The position numbers were made by a program, and so were the translations under genes. Shown one piece after another: positions 8,037 through 16,831 of a DNA stretch of 64,000 bases. This DNA comes from Oscillospiraceae bacterium. Lineage in GTDB: Bacteria > Bacillota > Clostridia > Saccharofermentanales > Saccharofermentanaceae. The DNA is taken from the NCBI GenBank assembly GCA_902780785.1, contig CACZGS010000005.1:1-64000 (forward strand), read 5' to 3'. Each line of letters begins with the position of its first letter. The first letter of the stretch is position 1. The notes under the pieces are model-generated. The model was not told where the DNA came from. It worked only from the letters and a program-made list of their open reading frames with translations, and ran no database searches.

Positions 8037-8258
8037 GAAGTGTGTTCCTTTCTTTCCTATTATCCGATGTGAGAAATGCGATTTATCGATCTATCAGTTC
8101 TACAAGCAAGGCAATATTAAAATTCTTTGACTAACGCCTTCATTATAACAAATCAAACCACCGAAATTACCCGTAAATCGCCCTATTATGCACTTTTCTC
8201 TGACTTTTCGAGGTGTATTGTAATAACATTGCATAATATGGTTAGGAGTAATAGGAAA

Positions 8259-9179
8259 ATGAAGAAACAATCTATAGCTTTAGTTATTGCGTTAGTATGC
8301 GCATTAACGGCAGTGCCTGCTACAGGCTGTACGGGCAACACATCCGAAGGCGGGAATCCGTCTTCTGCAGAAGAGAGTACGACTGCAGCACCGGCAGAAA
8401 CAACAAACGGTACTTTACCTGAGACATCAGATACTCAGAACAGACTTACGGACGAACAGGCAAAAGAGGCTTTCAATAACTATATGATCGAGAGCCTTAC
8501 TGAGCTTAATTCTCCCATTAGAAGATACTGGAGTTACGAGAAGACCGAAGGTGACATTGCAGTCTTCTGGTTCACGGTTAATAACCTTAACTACCCCACA
8601 AGACTTGATATGAATCTTGTTACAGGCGAGGCGGTTGCAAGTGCATACGAGCGCAAAGCAGGTGAACTTAACAAGATCGATGATCCCGGTGTTTCCGAGT
8701 ACAACTTCAACGCATGGGATTACATCAAGACTCCTTCTGAGCTTACCAATGATAAGAAGGCAAAAGACATGCAGTCCTATCTTGGCATGAACATCAATGA
8801 TGTCGTTAAGGAATTTGGCGATCTGGAGTATAAGCCCGATCAGAAGAATACGGGATGGGTAAATAAAAATCTTATGTTCGATCCTTACATAAAGAATAAG
8901 GAAGCCGTCGAATACGTCCGTATTTTCGATACCGAGGCATACAGCTTATATGGTGTAATTCCCGGAATGAGCCTGAAAGAAGCTGTTACCTTTGCTGTCT
9001 TCAACGGTGCGGGAAGCATGATACCCGGAGATGACGGGAGCATTGATGGAGAAGGCAAGCTCTATTATTTCGAGATGGCAGACGGCAACACCTTAGAGAT
9101 CCTGATAAAGGAAGGCAAAGTCAATTACGCCGGTGTCATAGGCAAGAACATAAAATCGGCATTCGTTACTGATCTTTAA
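8259..9179 (+). CDS. hypothetical lipoprotein, 306 aa
   Basis: Start ATG at 8259 is chosen because it follows AGGAGTAATAGGAAA and begins a proper signal peptide (MKKQSIALVIALVCALTAV) with lipobox ATGC; upstream in-frame codons are not signal-like. A Ser/Thr/Glu-rich spacer (residues 25-60) tethers a mixed alpha/beta domain to about residue 306 with no family that I recognise. The middle part (YLGMNINDVVKEFGDLEY) is reminiscent of repeats in clostridial lipoproteins that sense or bind cell-wall material, but that is a guess. A strong terminator follows directly. Confidence 0.65.
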   Translation: MKKQSIALVIALVCALTAVPATGCTGNTSEGGNPSSAEESTTAAPAETTNGTLPETSDTQNRLTDEQAKEAFNNYMIESLTELNSPIRRYWSYEKTEGDIAVFWFTVNNLNYPTRLDMNLVTGEAVASAYERKAGELNKIDDPGVSEYNFNAWDYIKTPSELTNDKKAKDMQSYLGMNINDVVKEFGDLEYKPDQKNTGWVNKNLMFDPYIKNKEAVEYVRIFDTEAYSLYGVIPGMSLKEAVTFAVFNGAGSMIPGDDGSIDGEGKLYYFEMADGNTLEILIKEGKVNYAGVIGKNIKSAFVTDL

Positions 9180-9183
9180 AAAC

Positions 9184-9214
9184 AAAGGGATATCTCAAGC
9201 GATATCCCTTTTTT
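9184..9214 (+). terminator. intrinsic terminator
   Basis: AAAGGGATATC-tcaagc-GATATCCCTTTTTT: perfect 10-bp stem with a T-run, 5 nt after the lipoprotein stop codon. Confidence 0.9.
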
Positions 9215-9224
9215 ATTGTTTGGT

Positions 9225-10025
9225 TTAAGCGAAAACTTTCCGGAACTCAGTGATGTTCTTTCCGTTCTCAGAACCGTATATTGCGAATCTGACTTCATCG
9301 AAAAGATACCCGTACCCTTCATCTATAAGGACCTGTCTGAAGTACCCCGCCACATCCTGAGGCTTGTTGCCGAAAGCACCGCATCCCCATGCGCCGAGCA
9401 CGAGGTTCCTGTAACCGTTATCCGCAGCGATAAGAAGGAGTATCCTTATCCTCCTTAACATGGTCTCTTCAACAAGTTTTGAAGAAGCAAGCAGCGCCGC
9501 ACCTCTCTTGTTGGGAGCCGGAGCCGTGATGACACCTGCGGAGAAAGGCTCTTCCAGCAATTCGAGTTCTGCATTGCGGAACACAAGCACATTGGGAGAC
9601 AGGAGCATATAATCCGACTCGACCATGCCTACGTGCGTATTGTTATAGCGGTACATCTCCACTGCCTTTTGTGAAGAGATCGATGCATAAAGCGTGCTGC
9701 ATCTGCAGAGCGCTTCCTCCTGCGCATTTGCGCCGAGCTTGAATCCGCCGCCCGGATTATGGGCATTTGCAAAATTCATGACATAAGGCTTTTCCATATC
9801 ACGCGCAGCTTCGAAAGAATCAGAATTGACGACTTTGAAGACGCACATCTTTTCGCTTTTAGGAAAAGAGAAATACCTTTTAAGAAGCTCCTCACCGTCC
9901 TTGGGAGAATACACGATAACGCCTGTGTGTTCTTCTTTGTCGAACACAACCTTTTTGCCGGAGACTTCGTAAGTTCCGCTCTCCGTGATCTTTATGGTTT
10001 CTTTTGCTGCTTCGATGTTATTCAT
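9225..10025 (-). CDS. PARG-like poly/mono-ADP-ribose hydrolase (TIGR02452/DUF2263)
   Basis: A 266-aa protein with the bacterial PARG signature GGG-X7-QEE (Gly92-94, Gln102-Glu104) following the adenine-site stretch VMNFANAHNP, and the macrodomain-like glycine loop LGAWGCGAFGN near residue 220. This fold hydrolyses O-glycosidic ADP-ribose links, removing ADP-ribosylation from protein or nucleic acid. Start: ATG at 10025, with GTG at 10031 possible; neither has a strong binding site. It begins 13 nt after the stop of the immunity-like gene, so translation is probably coupled. The pairing suggests a role in countering ADP-ribosylating toxins. Confidence 0.85.
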   Translation of the reverse strand: MNNIEAAKETIKITESGTYEVSGKKVVFDKEEHTGVIVYSPKDGEELLKRYFSFPKSEKMCVFKVVNSDSFEAARDMEKPYVMNFANAHNPGGGFKLGANAQEEALCRCSTLYASISSQKAVEMYRYNNTHVGMVESDYMLLSPNVLVFRNAELELLEEPFSAGVITAPAPNKRGAALLASSKLVEETMLRRIRILLLIAADNGYRNLVLGAWGCGAFGNKPQDVAGYFRQVLIDEGYGYLFDEVRFAIYGSENGKNITEFRKVFA

Positions 10026-10038
10026 AGGCACTCAACAA

Positions 10039-11061
10039 TTATTGCAGTTTCTTCGGTAACTTAAACTTAACGATATTTTGGCATATTATGTCCGAGAAAT
10101 CATCGTTGCTGTCTAACGCTTCCAGCCAGTAACAGTAATACTCAGCATTCCCTCCATAGCTCGCGCGAATCTCATTTTCCCTCAAGAGCTCTTCTTTAAG
10201 TGATTCTTTTGTTTCCCTTTCTTCGAACCAGGGCATTAAGAATATATCCATTGCGTCCATGACATTTCGAAAACTGATCTCGGCAGTCTCCTGATCTGCA
10301 TAATCCCACCATGTATCCATATTACGGATAAGTTTTCCGAGTCTTCCTGTCAGATCGAAATAGAAAAAGGAATGAGGTGTATATAAGGGGATAAGCGCAT
10401 AATTGACCGTAAATGTTTTCGACCCATAATGCTCCGTCTGAAGATCTATATATTCCAATACATCAATTTGATTTCTTCTTAAATACGAAGATGTTTTATA
10501 TTTAACAAAGCCCTTTTTGAAAAGAAAATCATCCATCTTCTTTTTCTGCGTCTTAAAAGCTTCGTCAGCTTTAGCTTTGTCTATTAATTCCAATTCCTCT
10601 TCAGTTCTTATATGCGCTCTTACCCCTTTAAGGACGAACTTGTCATTCTTAACTTTAAATAACTCTTCTTCGTCAAAATCGCGCCAGTCTTTTTTATGAT
10701 TCCAGTCATCTGATATAGATATATAAACTTCGGATCTTAAGCTTATTCCGTCATCTATAGCCGTTTGAAATAATTCTATTAGATCGGTCCCGTTAGCACT
10801 AACAAAGCTCTGTGACTGATCACCCGCAGCGTTATCACTTGTTAACTGCTTTAATCCCCGTGATATGCTTTCCAGTTCCTTTTTCGCTTTTTCTAAATTT
10901 TCTACACATAATTTTCCGCTATACAGCTCATTCATAATGACCGGGTATTTGGATCCCCAGCAGTTGTCTTCCAAATTCACAGCAATAGCCGAAAAGAACG
11001 ACTTCAAATAATTTGAAGTGTTTATGGACATAATATAATCTTTTACAAAAAAGCTGATCAT
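10039..11061 (-). CDS. Imm70-like / DUF4304 fusion, immunity-type protein
   Basis: A 340-aa protein with two recognisable parts. Residues 15-125 resemble immunity protein Imm70 (SFFSAIAVNLEDNCWGSKYP, then VIMNELYSGKL). Residues 175-330 resemble DUF4304 (FLFKKGFVKYKTSSYLRR, FTVNYALIPLY, then a DTWWDYAD region), a fold also found in polymorphic-toxin immunity loci. No signal peptide, so it acts in the cytosol. No toxin gene lies alongside, making it an orphan immunity candidate. The upstream binding site is weak (GGAAA). The PARG-like gene follows in the same operon. Confidence 0.65.
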   Translation of the reverse strand: MISFFVKDYIMSINTSNYLKSFFSAIAVNLEDNCWGSKYPVIMNELYSGKLCVENLEKAKKELESISRGLKQLTSDNAAGDQSQSFVSANGTDLIELFQTAIDDGISLRSEVYISISDDWNHKKDWRDFDEEELFKVKNDKFVLKGVRAHIRTEEELELIDKAKADEAFKTQKKKMDDFLFKKGFVKYKTSSYLRRNQIDVLEYIDLQTEHYGSKTFTVNYALIPLYTPHSFFYFDLTGRLGKLIRNMDTWWDYADQETAEISFRNVMDAMDIFLMPWFEERETKESLKEELLRENEIRASYGGNAEYYCYWLEALDSNDDFSDIICQNIVKFKLPKKLQ

Positions 11062-11093
11062 AATATTTCCAACTTTCTGTCACTTACCCCGTA

Positions 11094-11720
11094 TCAATCC
11101 ACATCCATGCTGAAGCACCAGTTACCTATTTCGGTTCCGGCGGCCGGAACATTCATATGGTCAAAACACTTAAATCCGTTGGATTCATAGAACTTAGTGT
11201 TTTCGACAGAATTGGTGATCAGAGATAGTATCCCTCCGCCCTTGCCTTTTACATACGGCACCATGTATTCGTGAATATCCTTGGAACCGATGCCGTGCCT
11301 TTGTTTATCAGGCCTTACGGCAAGGATCTCGATATAGTATACATTAGGGTTTTCCTTGTTGAAACGTTCAGCCGGGGCAATGCATTTATCGTACATGTCA
11401 AACCACTTGAACGGAATTGTTCCATAGCGGAATACCATACCGATTCCCGAAGCAAGATATTCAGTAAAACCGGCCTGTTTTCTGCCGGGTTCATGGAGCG
11501 AGAAAGCCGTGATTATCTCGCCGTCTTCTTCACCGACAACGGCCTGTTTTCTCTTGATCTCAGCCCTGAAACATTGGACATGAACATCGTACAGGAATCT
11601 TCTTCTCGTCTCCTGATCTTTGACAAAAGGCGTATAGAAAGCGTAATTCAAAAAAGCATCTGCACATAATGTGCTGATAGGCTTCAGATCCTTATCCTCT
11701 GCAGTTCTGTATGTAAGCAT
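11094..11720 (-). CDS. GNAT-family N-acetyltransferase
   Basis: A 208-aa GNAT protein. The acetyl-CoA pyrophosphate loop is QRHGIGS (about 140-146) after the IEILAVRPD strand, and the C-terminal NTKFYESNGF segment is the usual helix before the last strand. It transfers acetyl from acetyl-CoA to an amine; the substrate is unknown. GGAGTAG precedes the ATG. The neighbouring gene at 11897-12379 is also GNAT but clearly different in sequence, so they are not a recent duplication. Confidence 0.85.
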   Translation of the reverse strand: MLTYRTAEDKDLKPISTLCADAFLNYAFYTPFVKDQETRRRFLYDVHVQCFRAEIKRKQAVVGEEDGEIITAFSLHEPGRKQAGFTEYLASGIGMVFRYGTIPFKWFDMYDKCIAPAERFNKENPNVYYIEILAVRPDKQRHGIGSKDIHEYMVPYVKGKGGGILSLITNSVENTKFYESNGFKCFDHMNVPAAGTEIGNWCFSMDVD

Positions 11721-11896
11721 TTTTCTACTCCGTCCGCTGTGCAGCTGGTCGATCGCATAATGTTATCTGAAACGGAAAGATCCAAAAGGATCAATGTAAA
11801 AAATATCCCCAAAACTTACAGAATTCAGTTTATCCTCTTCCGATTAAAAAGTAAATCGGAATGCCTTGTCACGCTTACAGAATTTACAATTGGATC

Positions 11897-12379
11897 TTAT
11901 AATTCCTTCACCATATAACCACATGTAAAAGGGAAGAAATCGAACTTCTTCGTTCCGGTATGAACAGCACCGTTTTCCTCATACCAGCTCCTGAGCTTTT
12001 TATTCTCTTCAACGATACCGATGTTTATGTGCTTGCAGCCCTGAGTCCTGGCAGTCTCATATGCATGCTCCAGAAGTTGCTTTCCTATCCCGCTGTGCCT
12101 GTATTCGGGAAGAACAGCAAGGTTATTGAGTTCGCACTCGTTATTATCCTGCATCAGCAAAGAGTAATATCCGCAAAGGACACCATCCTGTTCGTAAACA
12201 AACATCAGGCGGTGTTCGTTATCTATCTGCCAATTAAGCCTGTCTTCAGTTGTCGCGAAAGCAGTAAATCTCGGTGCATTTTCCACAGTAAAGCCGAACT
12301 CGTCAGCTACTGTCTTAAAGCTCTTTTTAATGATCTCAACGCACTCCGGAATATCGTTACGGTTTATCTCTCTTATCAT
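11897..12379 (-). CDS. GNAT-family N-acetyltransferase
   Basis: A 160-aa single GNAT domain. ELNNLAVLPEYRHSGIGKQL carries the beta-4 strand and the R-x-x-G-x-G acetyl-CoA loop; the C-terminal half has SWYEENGAVHTG. A ribosome binding site GGGAGGG lies upstream of the ATG. On the minus strand TATAAT stands at about 12419 upstream. A 176-bp gap containing a short palindrome (TTCCGATT/AATCGGAA, 11838-11861) separates it from the next GNAT gene, so the two are probably separate transcripts. Confidence 0.85.
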   Translation of the reverse strand: MIREINRNDIPECVEIIKKSFKTVADEFGFTVENAPRFTAFATTEDRLNWQIDNEHRLMFVYEQDGVLCGYYSLLMQDNNECELNNLAVLPEYRHSGIGKQLLEHAYETARTQGCKHINIGIVEENKKLRSWYEENGAVHTGTKKFDFFPFTCGYMVKEL

Positions 12380-12529
12380 GATCTCATCCCTCCCTGACTG
12401 CTGCCATCTTTACGTATTATACCAATAACGCCTTTGATTCTTCCTTGTCTGAGAATTCGAAAAACTGTCCCAATAACTGACCCCTGATTCTGATAGACTT
12501 TAGGCAGAATAAGACAGAGCGAGGATCAA

Positions 12530-14023
12530 ATGGACAGGATCTACGTGGCGATCGATCTTAAATCTTTCTACGCAAGCGTTGAGTGCGTGGAGCGTAAGCT
12601 TGACCCTTTGCAGACTAATCTCGTCGTTGCAGATCCCACGAGAACTGAGAAGACCATATGCCTTGCGGTCTCCCCTTCACTTAAGAAATACGGCATTCCC
12701 GGAAGGGCGAGGCTTTTTGAAGTTGTCCAGAAGGTCGAGCAGATCAATAACGACAGGCGTTATAAGGCTCCCGGCAGAAAGCTTACCGGCAAGAGCATCT
12801 GGAGCTTTGAACTAGAGCGCCACCCTGAACTCGAAGTCGATTACGTCGTAGCTCCGCCGCAGATGGCACATTACATGAAGGTCAGCTCGCAGATCTACGG
12901 CATATACCTTAAGTACGTGGCGCCGGAAGACATTTTCGCGTATTCGATAGACGAGGTCTTCATTGATGCGACAAGTTACCTGGATATTTACCACCTGAAT
13001 GCGCACGACTTCACGCGAATGCTGATTCAGGACGTACTCCACACAACAGGCATTACCGCGACTGCAGGTATAGGACCGAACATGTTCCTTTGCAAGGTCG
13101 CGATGGACATCGTGGCAAAGCACATTCCCGCTGACAGGGACGGCGTGAGGATCGCCGAGCTCACGGAGCAGAAGTACAAGGAACTTCTGTGGGAGCACAC
13201 TCCCCTTACCGACTTCTGGCGCGTCGGCAGAGGTACGGCTTCAAGGATCGCAAAGATCGGCCTTTACACGATGGGCGACATCGCCAGATGCTCGCTTAAC
13301 AGACAGAGTCTGGGCCAGCTTTATAAGCTCCTGGGCAAAAACACCGAGCTTCTGGTCGACCATGCATGGGGCATTGAACCGACCACTATAAAGGATGTTA
13401 AGGCTTACGAACCGGACAACAACAGCACGTCGACCGGACAGGTATTAAAGGAGCCCACGGATTACGATACAACAAGACTAATCGTCTGGGAGATGGCTGA
13501 TACTCTGTCGCTCGACCTGGTCGAGAAAGGGGTCGTTACGAACCAGATAGTTCTCACGATCGGCTACGACCGCGAGAGCCTTGCAAGCGGCAAATACACG
13601 GGCGAAGTCGTCACGGATTACTACGGCAGAGAGGTTCCCAAACACGCGCACGGCACGATAAATCTGGGCAGGCACACGTCGTCGACAAAGCTCATAACGG
13701 AGGCGGTCATGAAGCTCTTCGACGCGATCGCAGACCCGAATCTTCTCAGCCGCCGCTTAGGGATCGCAGCATGCAATGTCATCAGCGAAGAAGATGTTCC
13801 CAAGCTCGAAAAGCACGAGCAGATAAGCATCTTCGACTTGGGCAAGGAAGAAGAAGAAACCACGGAGCAGGATGAGAAACTTGCCAAGGAGCGCGCGCTT
13901 CAGGAAGCGATGCTCGAGTTAAAACACAAGTACGGAAAGAACGCTGTCGTCAAAGCAAAGAATCTCAACAAAGGCGGTACTGCGATGGAGCGCAACGGCC
14001 AGATAGGCGGTCACAAAGCATGA
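12530..14023 (+). CDS. Y-family error-prone DNA polymerase (UvrX/UmuC type)
   Basis: A 497-aa Y-family polymerase. The first metal ligand lies in IDLKSFYASVE (Asp9) and the second pair in YSIDEVFID (Asp144-Glu145); a helix-hairpin-helix thumb (FWRVGRGTASRIAKIGLY) and little-finger domain follow, then a Lys/Glu-rich tail. These enzymes carry out translesion synthesis and untargeted mutagenesis. Its partner YolD-like gene overlaps its stop by 4 bp, the arrangement known from Bacillus uvrX-yolD. I saw no clear SOS box (CGAAC-N4-GTTCG) upstream. Confidence 0.9.
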   Translation: MDRIYVAIDLKSFYASVECVERKLDPLQTNLVVADPTRTEKTICLAVSPSLKKYGIPGRARLFEVVQKVEQINNDRRYKAPGRKLTGKSIWSFELERHPELEVDYVVAPPQMAHYMKVSSQIYGIYLKYVAPEDIFAYSIDEVFIDATSYLDIYHLNAHDFTRMLIQDVLHTTGITATAGIGPNMFLCKVAMDIVAKHIPADRDGVRIAELTEQKYKELLWEHTPLTDFWRVGRGTASRIAKIGLYTMGDIARCSLNRQSLGQLYKLLGKNTELLVDHAWGIEPTTIKDVKAYEPDNNSTSTGQVLKEPTDYDTTRLIVWEMADTLSLDLVEKGVVTNQIVLTIGYDRESLASGKYTGEVVTDYYGREVPKHAHGTINLGRHTSSTKLITEAVMKLFDAIADPNLLSRRLGIAACNVISEEDVPKLEKHEQISIFDLGKEEEETTEQDEKLAKERALQEAMLELKHKYGKNAVVKAKNLNKGGTAMERNGQIGGHKA

Positions 14024-14433
14024 GCAGATACGATGACATAATCAATCTTAACAGGCCGCAGTATATCGATCTTCCGCCCATGCCGATACACGACAGGGCA
14101 GCACAGTTCTCGCCTTTTGCCGCACTCGTCGGATACGAAGATGCGGTCGAGGAGACAGCACGCCTTACTGACGCGAGACGCGAGATGTTGGAAGATGAGA
14201 TCGCCGAACTGAACAGGCAGCTGGCAGAGCTCACCGAAAGGCTTCCTGAACGCCCTAAAATCCGTGTTACCTACTTCATCCCGGACAAGAAAAAGGACGG
14301 CGGCAGATACGCATCCAAGATCGGCAATGCAAGGACGATCGATCAGTATAAAAACGCGATAGTTTTCACCGACGGAGAGTCGGTCGCGATCGAGGATATG
14401 TACAGCGTGGTGTTTATTGAGGAGGGGAATTAG
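14020..14433 (+). CDS. YolD-like protein, partner of Y-family polymerase
   Basis: A 137-aa protein of the YolD-like family (PF08863): N-terminal DLPPMPIHDRAAQFSPFAAL, a coiled-coil helix (about 48-85), then a short beta-rich domain ending in SVVFIEEGN. ATG overlaps the polymerase stop (ATGA), so the two are translationally coupled. YolD proteins have been proposed to assist or control UmuC-like polymerases; the biochemical role is still not settled. A promoter for a downstream small RNA begins 14 nt after its stop. Confidence 0.85.
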   Translation: MSRYDDIINLNRPQYIDLPPMPIHDRAAQFSPFAALVGYEDAVEETARLTDARREMLEDEIAELNRQLAELTERLPERPKIRVTYFIPDKKKDGGRYASKIGNARTIDQYKNAIVFTDGESVAIEDMYSVVFIEEGN

Positions 14434-14446
14434 GCGCGGCAGAACG

Positions 14447-14475
14447 TTGACTGTATAAGGCCGTGATGCTAAAAT
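14447..14475 (+). promoter_or_regulatory. consensus promoter of a small RNA
   Basis: TTGACT (14447-14452), 17-base spacer, TAAAAT (14470-14475). It points away from yolD into a region with no gene and would start RNA near 14482. Confidence 0.7.
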
Positions 14476-14481
14476 CAGTTC

Positions 14482-14569
14482 AAGAAAGCATGGTCTGCAA
14501 AGACGGTTGCTTCCGAGTGTAAGTAGATATTACCTCACCCTAGAATGACGGTCTATGGGTGAGGTTTTT
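14482..14569 (+). ncRNA. candidate small RNA of about 88 nt
   Basis: Bounded by a consensus promoter and a perfect terminator hairpin (CCTCACCC/GGGTGAGG with T-run, 14533-14569). Near its 5' end AAGCA..GTCT-GCAA-AGAC..TGCTT forms an imperfect stem capped by a GCAA (GNRA) tetraloop (14486-14512). The only ORF is 10 codons without a ribosome binding site. The family is not recognised: it is not SRP RNA, 6S or tmRNA by sequence. It converges on the esterase gene ending at 14625. Confidence 0.55.
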
Positions 14570-14624
14570 CATTTGCGACGATATCTGGAATCCAGATACT
14601 CAAATGCCTTGAAGTGAGTTTTTT

Positions 14625-15314
14625 TCATTTAATCACCCACGCAATCCCCTTCGCAGTACGAAGTTCAGGATCGTTGAAGTGTCCGCCCTGATTCATCTCT
14701 AAACGCACGTCGTAGCCCTTGGCTTTATAGCGCTCAGCTATACCACGCGTTTTATCTTCCACAGTTGCCATTACAGGATTCTTAGTCTTTGCTTCGCGGT
14801 CGCCTAATGAGAGATAGATCTTCGAAGGAGAAGAAGCTAATTCATGTTCAGAAGCAAACTCGTAAAAACCCAGAAACCACAGTGATCCCGAGCATGACGC
14901 ACAGCCTGCAAACAAGTCAGTCTTATACAAAGAATAAAGCGCGAACAATCCTGCCATCGAATAGCCGGCGATGTATATCGCGCGCGGCCTAACCCCATAT
15001 TCAGAGCACGCAGCAGGCACAATCTCATCAACAAGTTCGGCGATATATTCATCTGCCCCGCACCCGAAATCCCCCTCGCCCTTAAACACTGCAGGAGCCT
15101 TCCACGGCGACAAAGCAGAATTCCAATCAGAAACATTTATAGCGAGCAGCGAATACGGCACACCAACAAGCTTATCGAGCTCACAAGCTACCGCCTCCCC
15201 TTCATCGCCAAAGCAGTTCAGCACGACCAGAGGGGCATCAGAAGCAACACCATAAGAATCCTCAGAATCACCATCAGAAGATGCACATCTTACAAGCTTA
15301 ACTTCCCTTCTCAT
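14625..15314 (-). CDS. alpha/beta-hydrolase, esterase-like
   Basis: A 229-aa protein with the nucleophile elbow GYSMAG (Ser near residue 118) and a C-terminal NQGGHFN His, typical of an alpha/beta-hydrolase of the esterase D/putative esterase type. No signal peptide, so it is cytosolic. Substrate unknown. Its ATG overlaps the stop of the upstream AlkZ-related gene (ATGA), with GGGGAG ahead, so the two are translated from one message. Confidence 0.75.
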   Translation of the reverse strand: MRREVKLVRCASSDGDSEDSYGVASDAPLVVLNCFGDEGEAVACELDKLVGVPYSLLAINVSDWNSALSPWKAPAVFKGEGDFGCGADEYIAELVDEIVPAACSEYGVRPRAIYIAGYSMAGLFALYSLYKTDLFAGCASCSGSLWFLGFYEFASEHELASSPSKIYLSLGDREAKTKNPVMATVEDKTRGIAERYKAKGYDVRLEMNQGGHFNDPELRTAKGIAWVIK

Positions 15315-16081
15315 ATGACTCCCCTAAGCATCTTCTCATCGCAGTCAAAATGCTTTCCGATCTGGGCGGCGATCAATGTAAAAGATTCTGAAGGCGTCTC
15401 TTTGTAGCGCGAAGTCACGTGCTTATAGCCCCACTTGTATTCGGGCGGCGTCATTATCGCGACGGCCCAGCCGTACTCTTCACCGTGCTTATTAAGGCGC
15501 GGTCTGAAGTCTTTTACTATCAGGTATGTCTGCATCTGGAGCTTGGTGAGCGTGCCTTCGAAATTCTTCTCGCCGCCTTTGCCAAAGCCGCCCTTCTCCT
15601 TCATCTCGTTGGTGTAGAGAGATGAAGCAAGCCCTAGCCCCTCCAGAGAAGAAGGATTCACGTCCCACATATCGACGCCTGCGGGCACGAAAAGATCCAT
15701 CAGGAGCTTTTCGCGGTAGCCTGCCTTGCCGTCTTCGTAGCGCGCGTCAAAGTCGTAGCCGTCGCGCCTGTAATTTGCAAAATACGGAAACCATTTTTTC
15801 GAGATGAACCCGGCACGGCCACCATAGAACTTGCCGTAAGCGACTTTACCGGTACGGGCGAGCACGGCTCTCCACTCCCAGGGATCTGCGGCCTCATCGC
15901 CGCACCACCAGTCTGAAACGGCGGTCATTTCCTCAACAGAGAACCCTGTAACATTGTTACTAAAGAGCGGCAGGAACCCGACAGACTCAATAACGGAGAG
16001 CAGTTCACCGCTGCTGCGGATACAGCCCTCATCGTCAGCGTCAAGGCCCTGCATATACCATTGTCCGTCGAGCACATACAT
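15311..16081 (-). CDS. AlkZ-related winged-helix protein
   Basis: A 256-aa protein matching my recollection of the clostridial AlkZ-related family: WWCGDEAADPWEWR, AYGKFYGGRAGFISKKWFPY, and FEGTLTKLQMQTYLIVKDFR. AlkZ itself is a DNA glycosylase that unhooks interstrand crosslinks; these relatives are uncharacterised, and the catalytic QxQ pair is not obvious here apart from LQMQ. I prefer ATG at 16081, which follows GGAGGA by 12 nt; TTG at 16105 would add eight residues. Proximity to the translesion polymerase is suggestive of DNA repair but the strands differ. Confidence 0.6.
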   Translation of the reverse strand: MYVLDGQWYMQGLDADDEGCIRSSGELLSVIESVGFLPLFSNNVTGFSVEEMTAVSDWWCGDEAADPWEWRAVLARTGKVAYGKFYGGRAGFISKKWFPYFANYRRDGYDFDARYEDGKAGYREKLLMDLFVPAGVDMWDVNPSSLEGLGLASSLYTNEMKEKGGFGKGGEKNFEGTLTKLQMQTYLIVKDFRPRLNKHGEEYGWAVAIMTPPEYKWGYKHVTSRYKETPSESFTLIAAQIGKHFDCDEKMLRGVI

Positions 16082-16186
16082 CCCCAGATCAGTCCTCCAT
16101 AGCAAGATTACTGATCGTATTTTAACGCATTTCGTGACTTGGGGTGAGATTCCAATTTGCGACTGGTTGCAAATTAGAAAGCCTGA

Positions 16187-16831
16187 TCACTTGGATCCGA
16201 AGCTCAGACAGAACTTATTGTAATTAGCCGAATAAGAGCCTCCGACAGAACATGAGATCCCGTCGCCATAGCTTACCGTAAAGCCTTCGAATTCTGAAGA
16301 ATCGGAAGGCGCAACCTTATCGCCGTAAAGAGCCGTGAGCTTATTCTTAAATGTCTCGACAAAGCCCTTGCATTCATCGGTGTTGGCGGTGTCGTTCATG
16401 AGCTCGACACTGCTGACCTTGCCGTCGCTCTCGTTGGTCCTGATCGTCACATGCGTGAACTGGACGCCTTCGATCGTGATGTCGGTCGAATAGAAATAGT
16501 CGTTCTTATTTACTTCCTCATTGCCAAGCTTCGCGCCAAACAGGCTCTCTATCGCCGCCTTAACGGTATCCTTGTCCTGCCCCATCGCGAGTTTAAGGCT
16601 TGATGCCATGGCCTCGAAAACATCCCCCGCCGGCTTTTCCGACGCACCGGAGCTCTCAATCACGGTATCATCCGCACTGCCATCAGTTAAGACTGCATCT
16701 GTCACGGACTCCGTAACCACAGGTGCCGTAGTATCAGAAGGCGCACCGCCTTCATTACTTGAACACCCTGCAAAAGATGCGCCCATCGCTAATACCAGCC
16801 CTAAAGCTGCAATACTTCTGAAGATCTTCAT
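16187..16831 (-). CDS. hypothetical lipoprotein, 214 aa
   Basis: Signal peptide with lipobox SFAGC (Cys22), a Thr/Ser/Asp-rich spacer to about residue 65, and a C-terminal domain of about 140 residues with no family I can name. It ends GGSYSANYNKFCLSFGSK, a beta-rich pattern. GGAGGACAA precedes the ATG; GGATAATAGGAAA (16849-16861, minus strand) upstream is a -10-like motif shared with two other surface genes. A hairpin AATTTGC/GCAAATT follows its stop (16154-16175) but lacks a T-run. Confidence 0.65.
   Translation of the reverse strand: MKIFRSIAALGLVLAMGASFAGCSSNEGGAPSDTTAPVVTESVTDAVLTDGSADDTVIESSGASEKPAGDVFEAMASSLKLAMGQDKDTVKAAIESLFGAKLGNEEVNKNDYFYSTDITIEGVQFTHVTIRTNESDGKVSSVELMNDTANTDECKGFVETFKNKLTALYGDKVAPSDSSEFEGFTVSYGDGISCSVGGSYSANYNKFCLSFGSK

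Noticed and set aside
11838..11861. Terminator between the GNAT genes (TTCCGATT/AATCGGAA)
   Set aside because: No T-run on either strand; recorded only as a palindrome.
12400..12529. LexA/SOS box for the polymerase
   Set aside because: No CGAAC-N4-GTTCG-type palindrome found; only GAATTCGAA, which is not a match.
14491..14523. 10-codon ORF with two Cys codons (starting MVCKDGCF) within the small RNA
   Set aside because: No ribosome binding site and too short; the RNA structure and terminator are stronger evidence.
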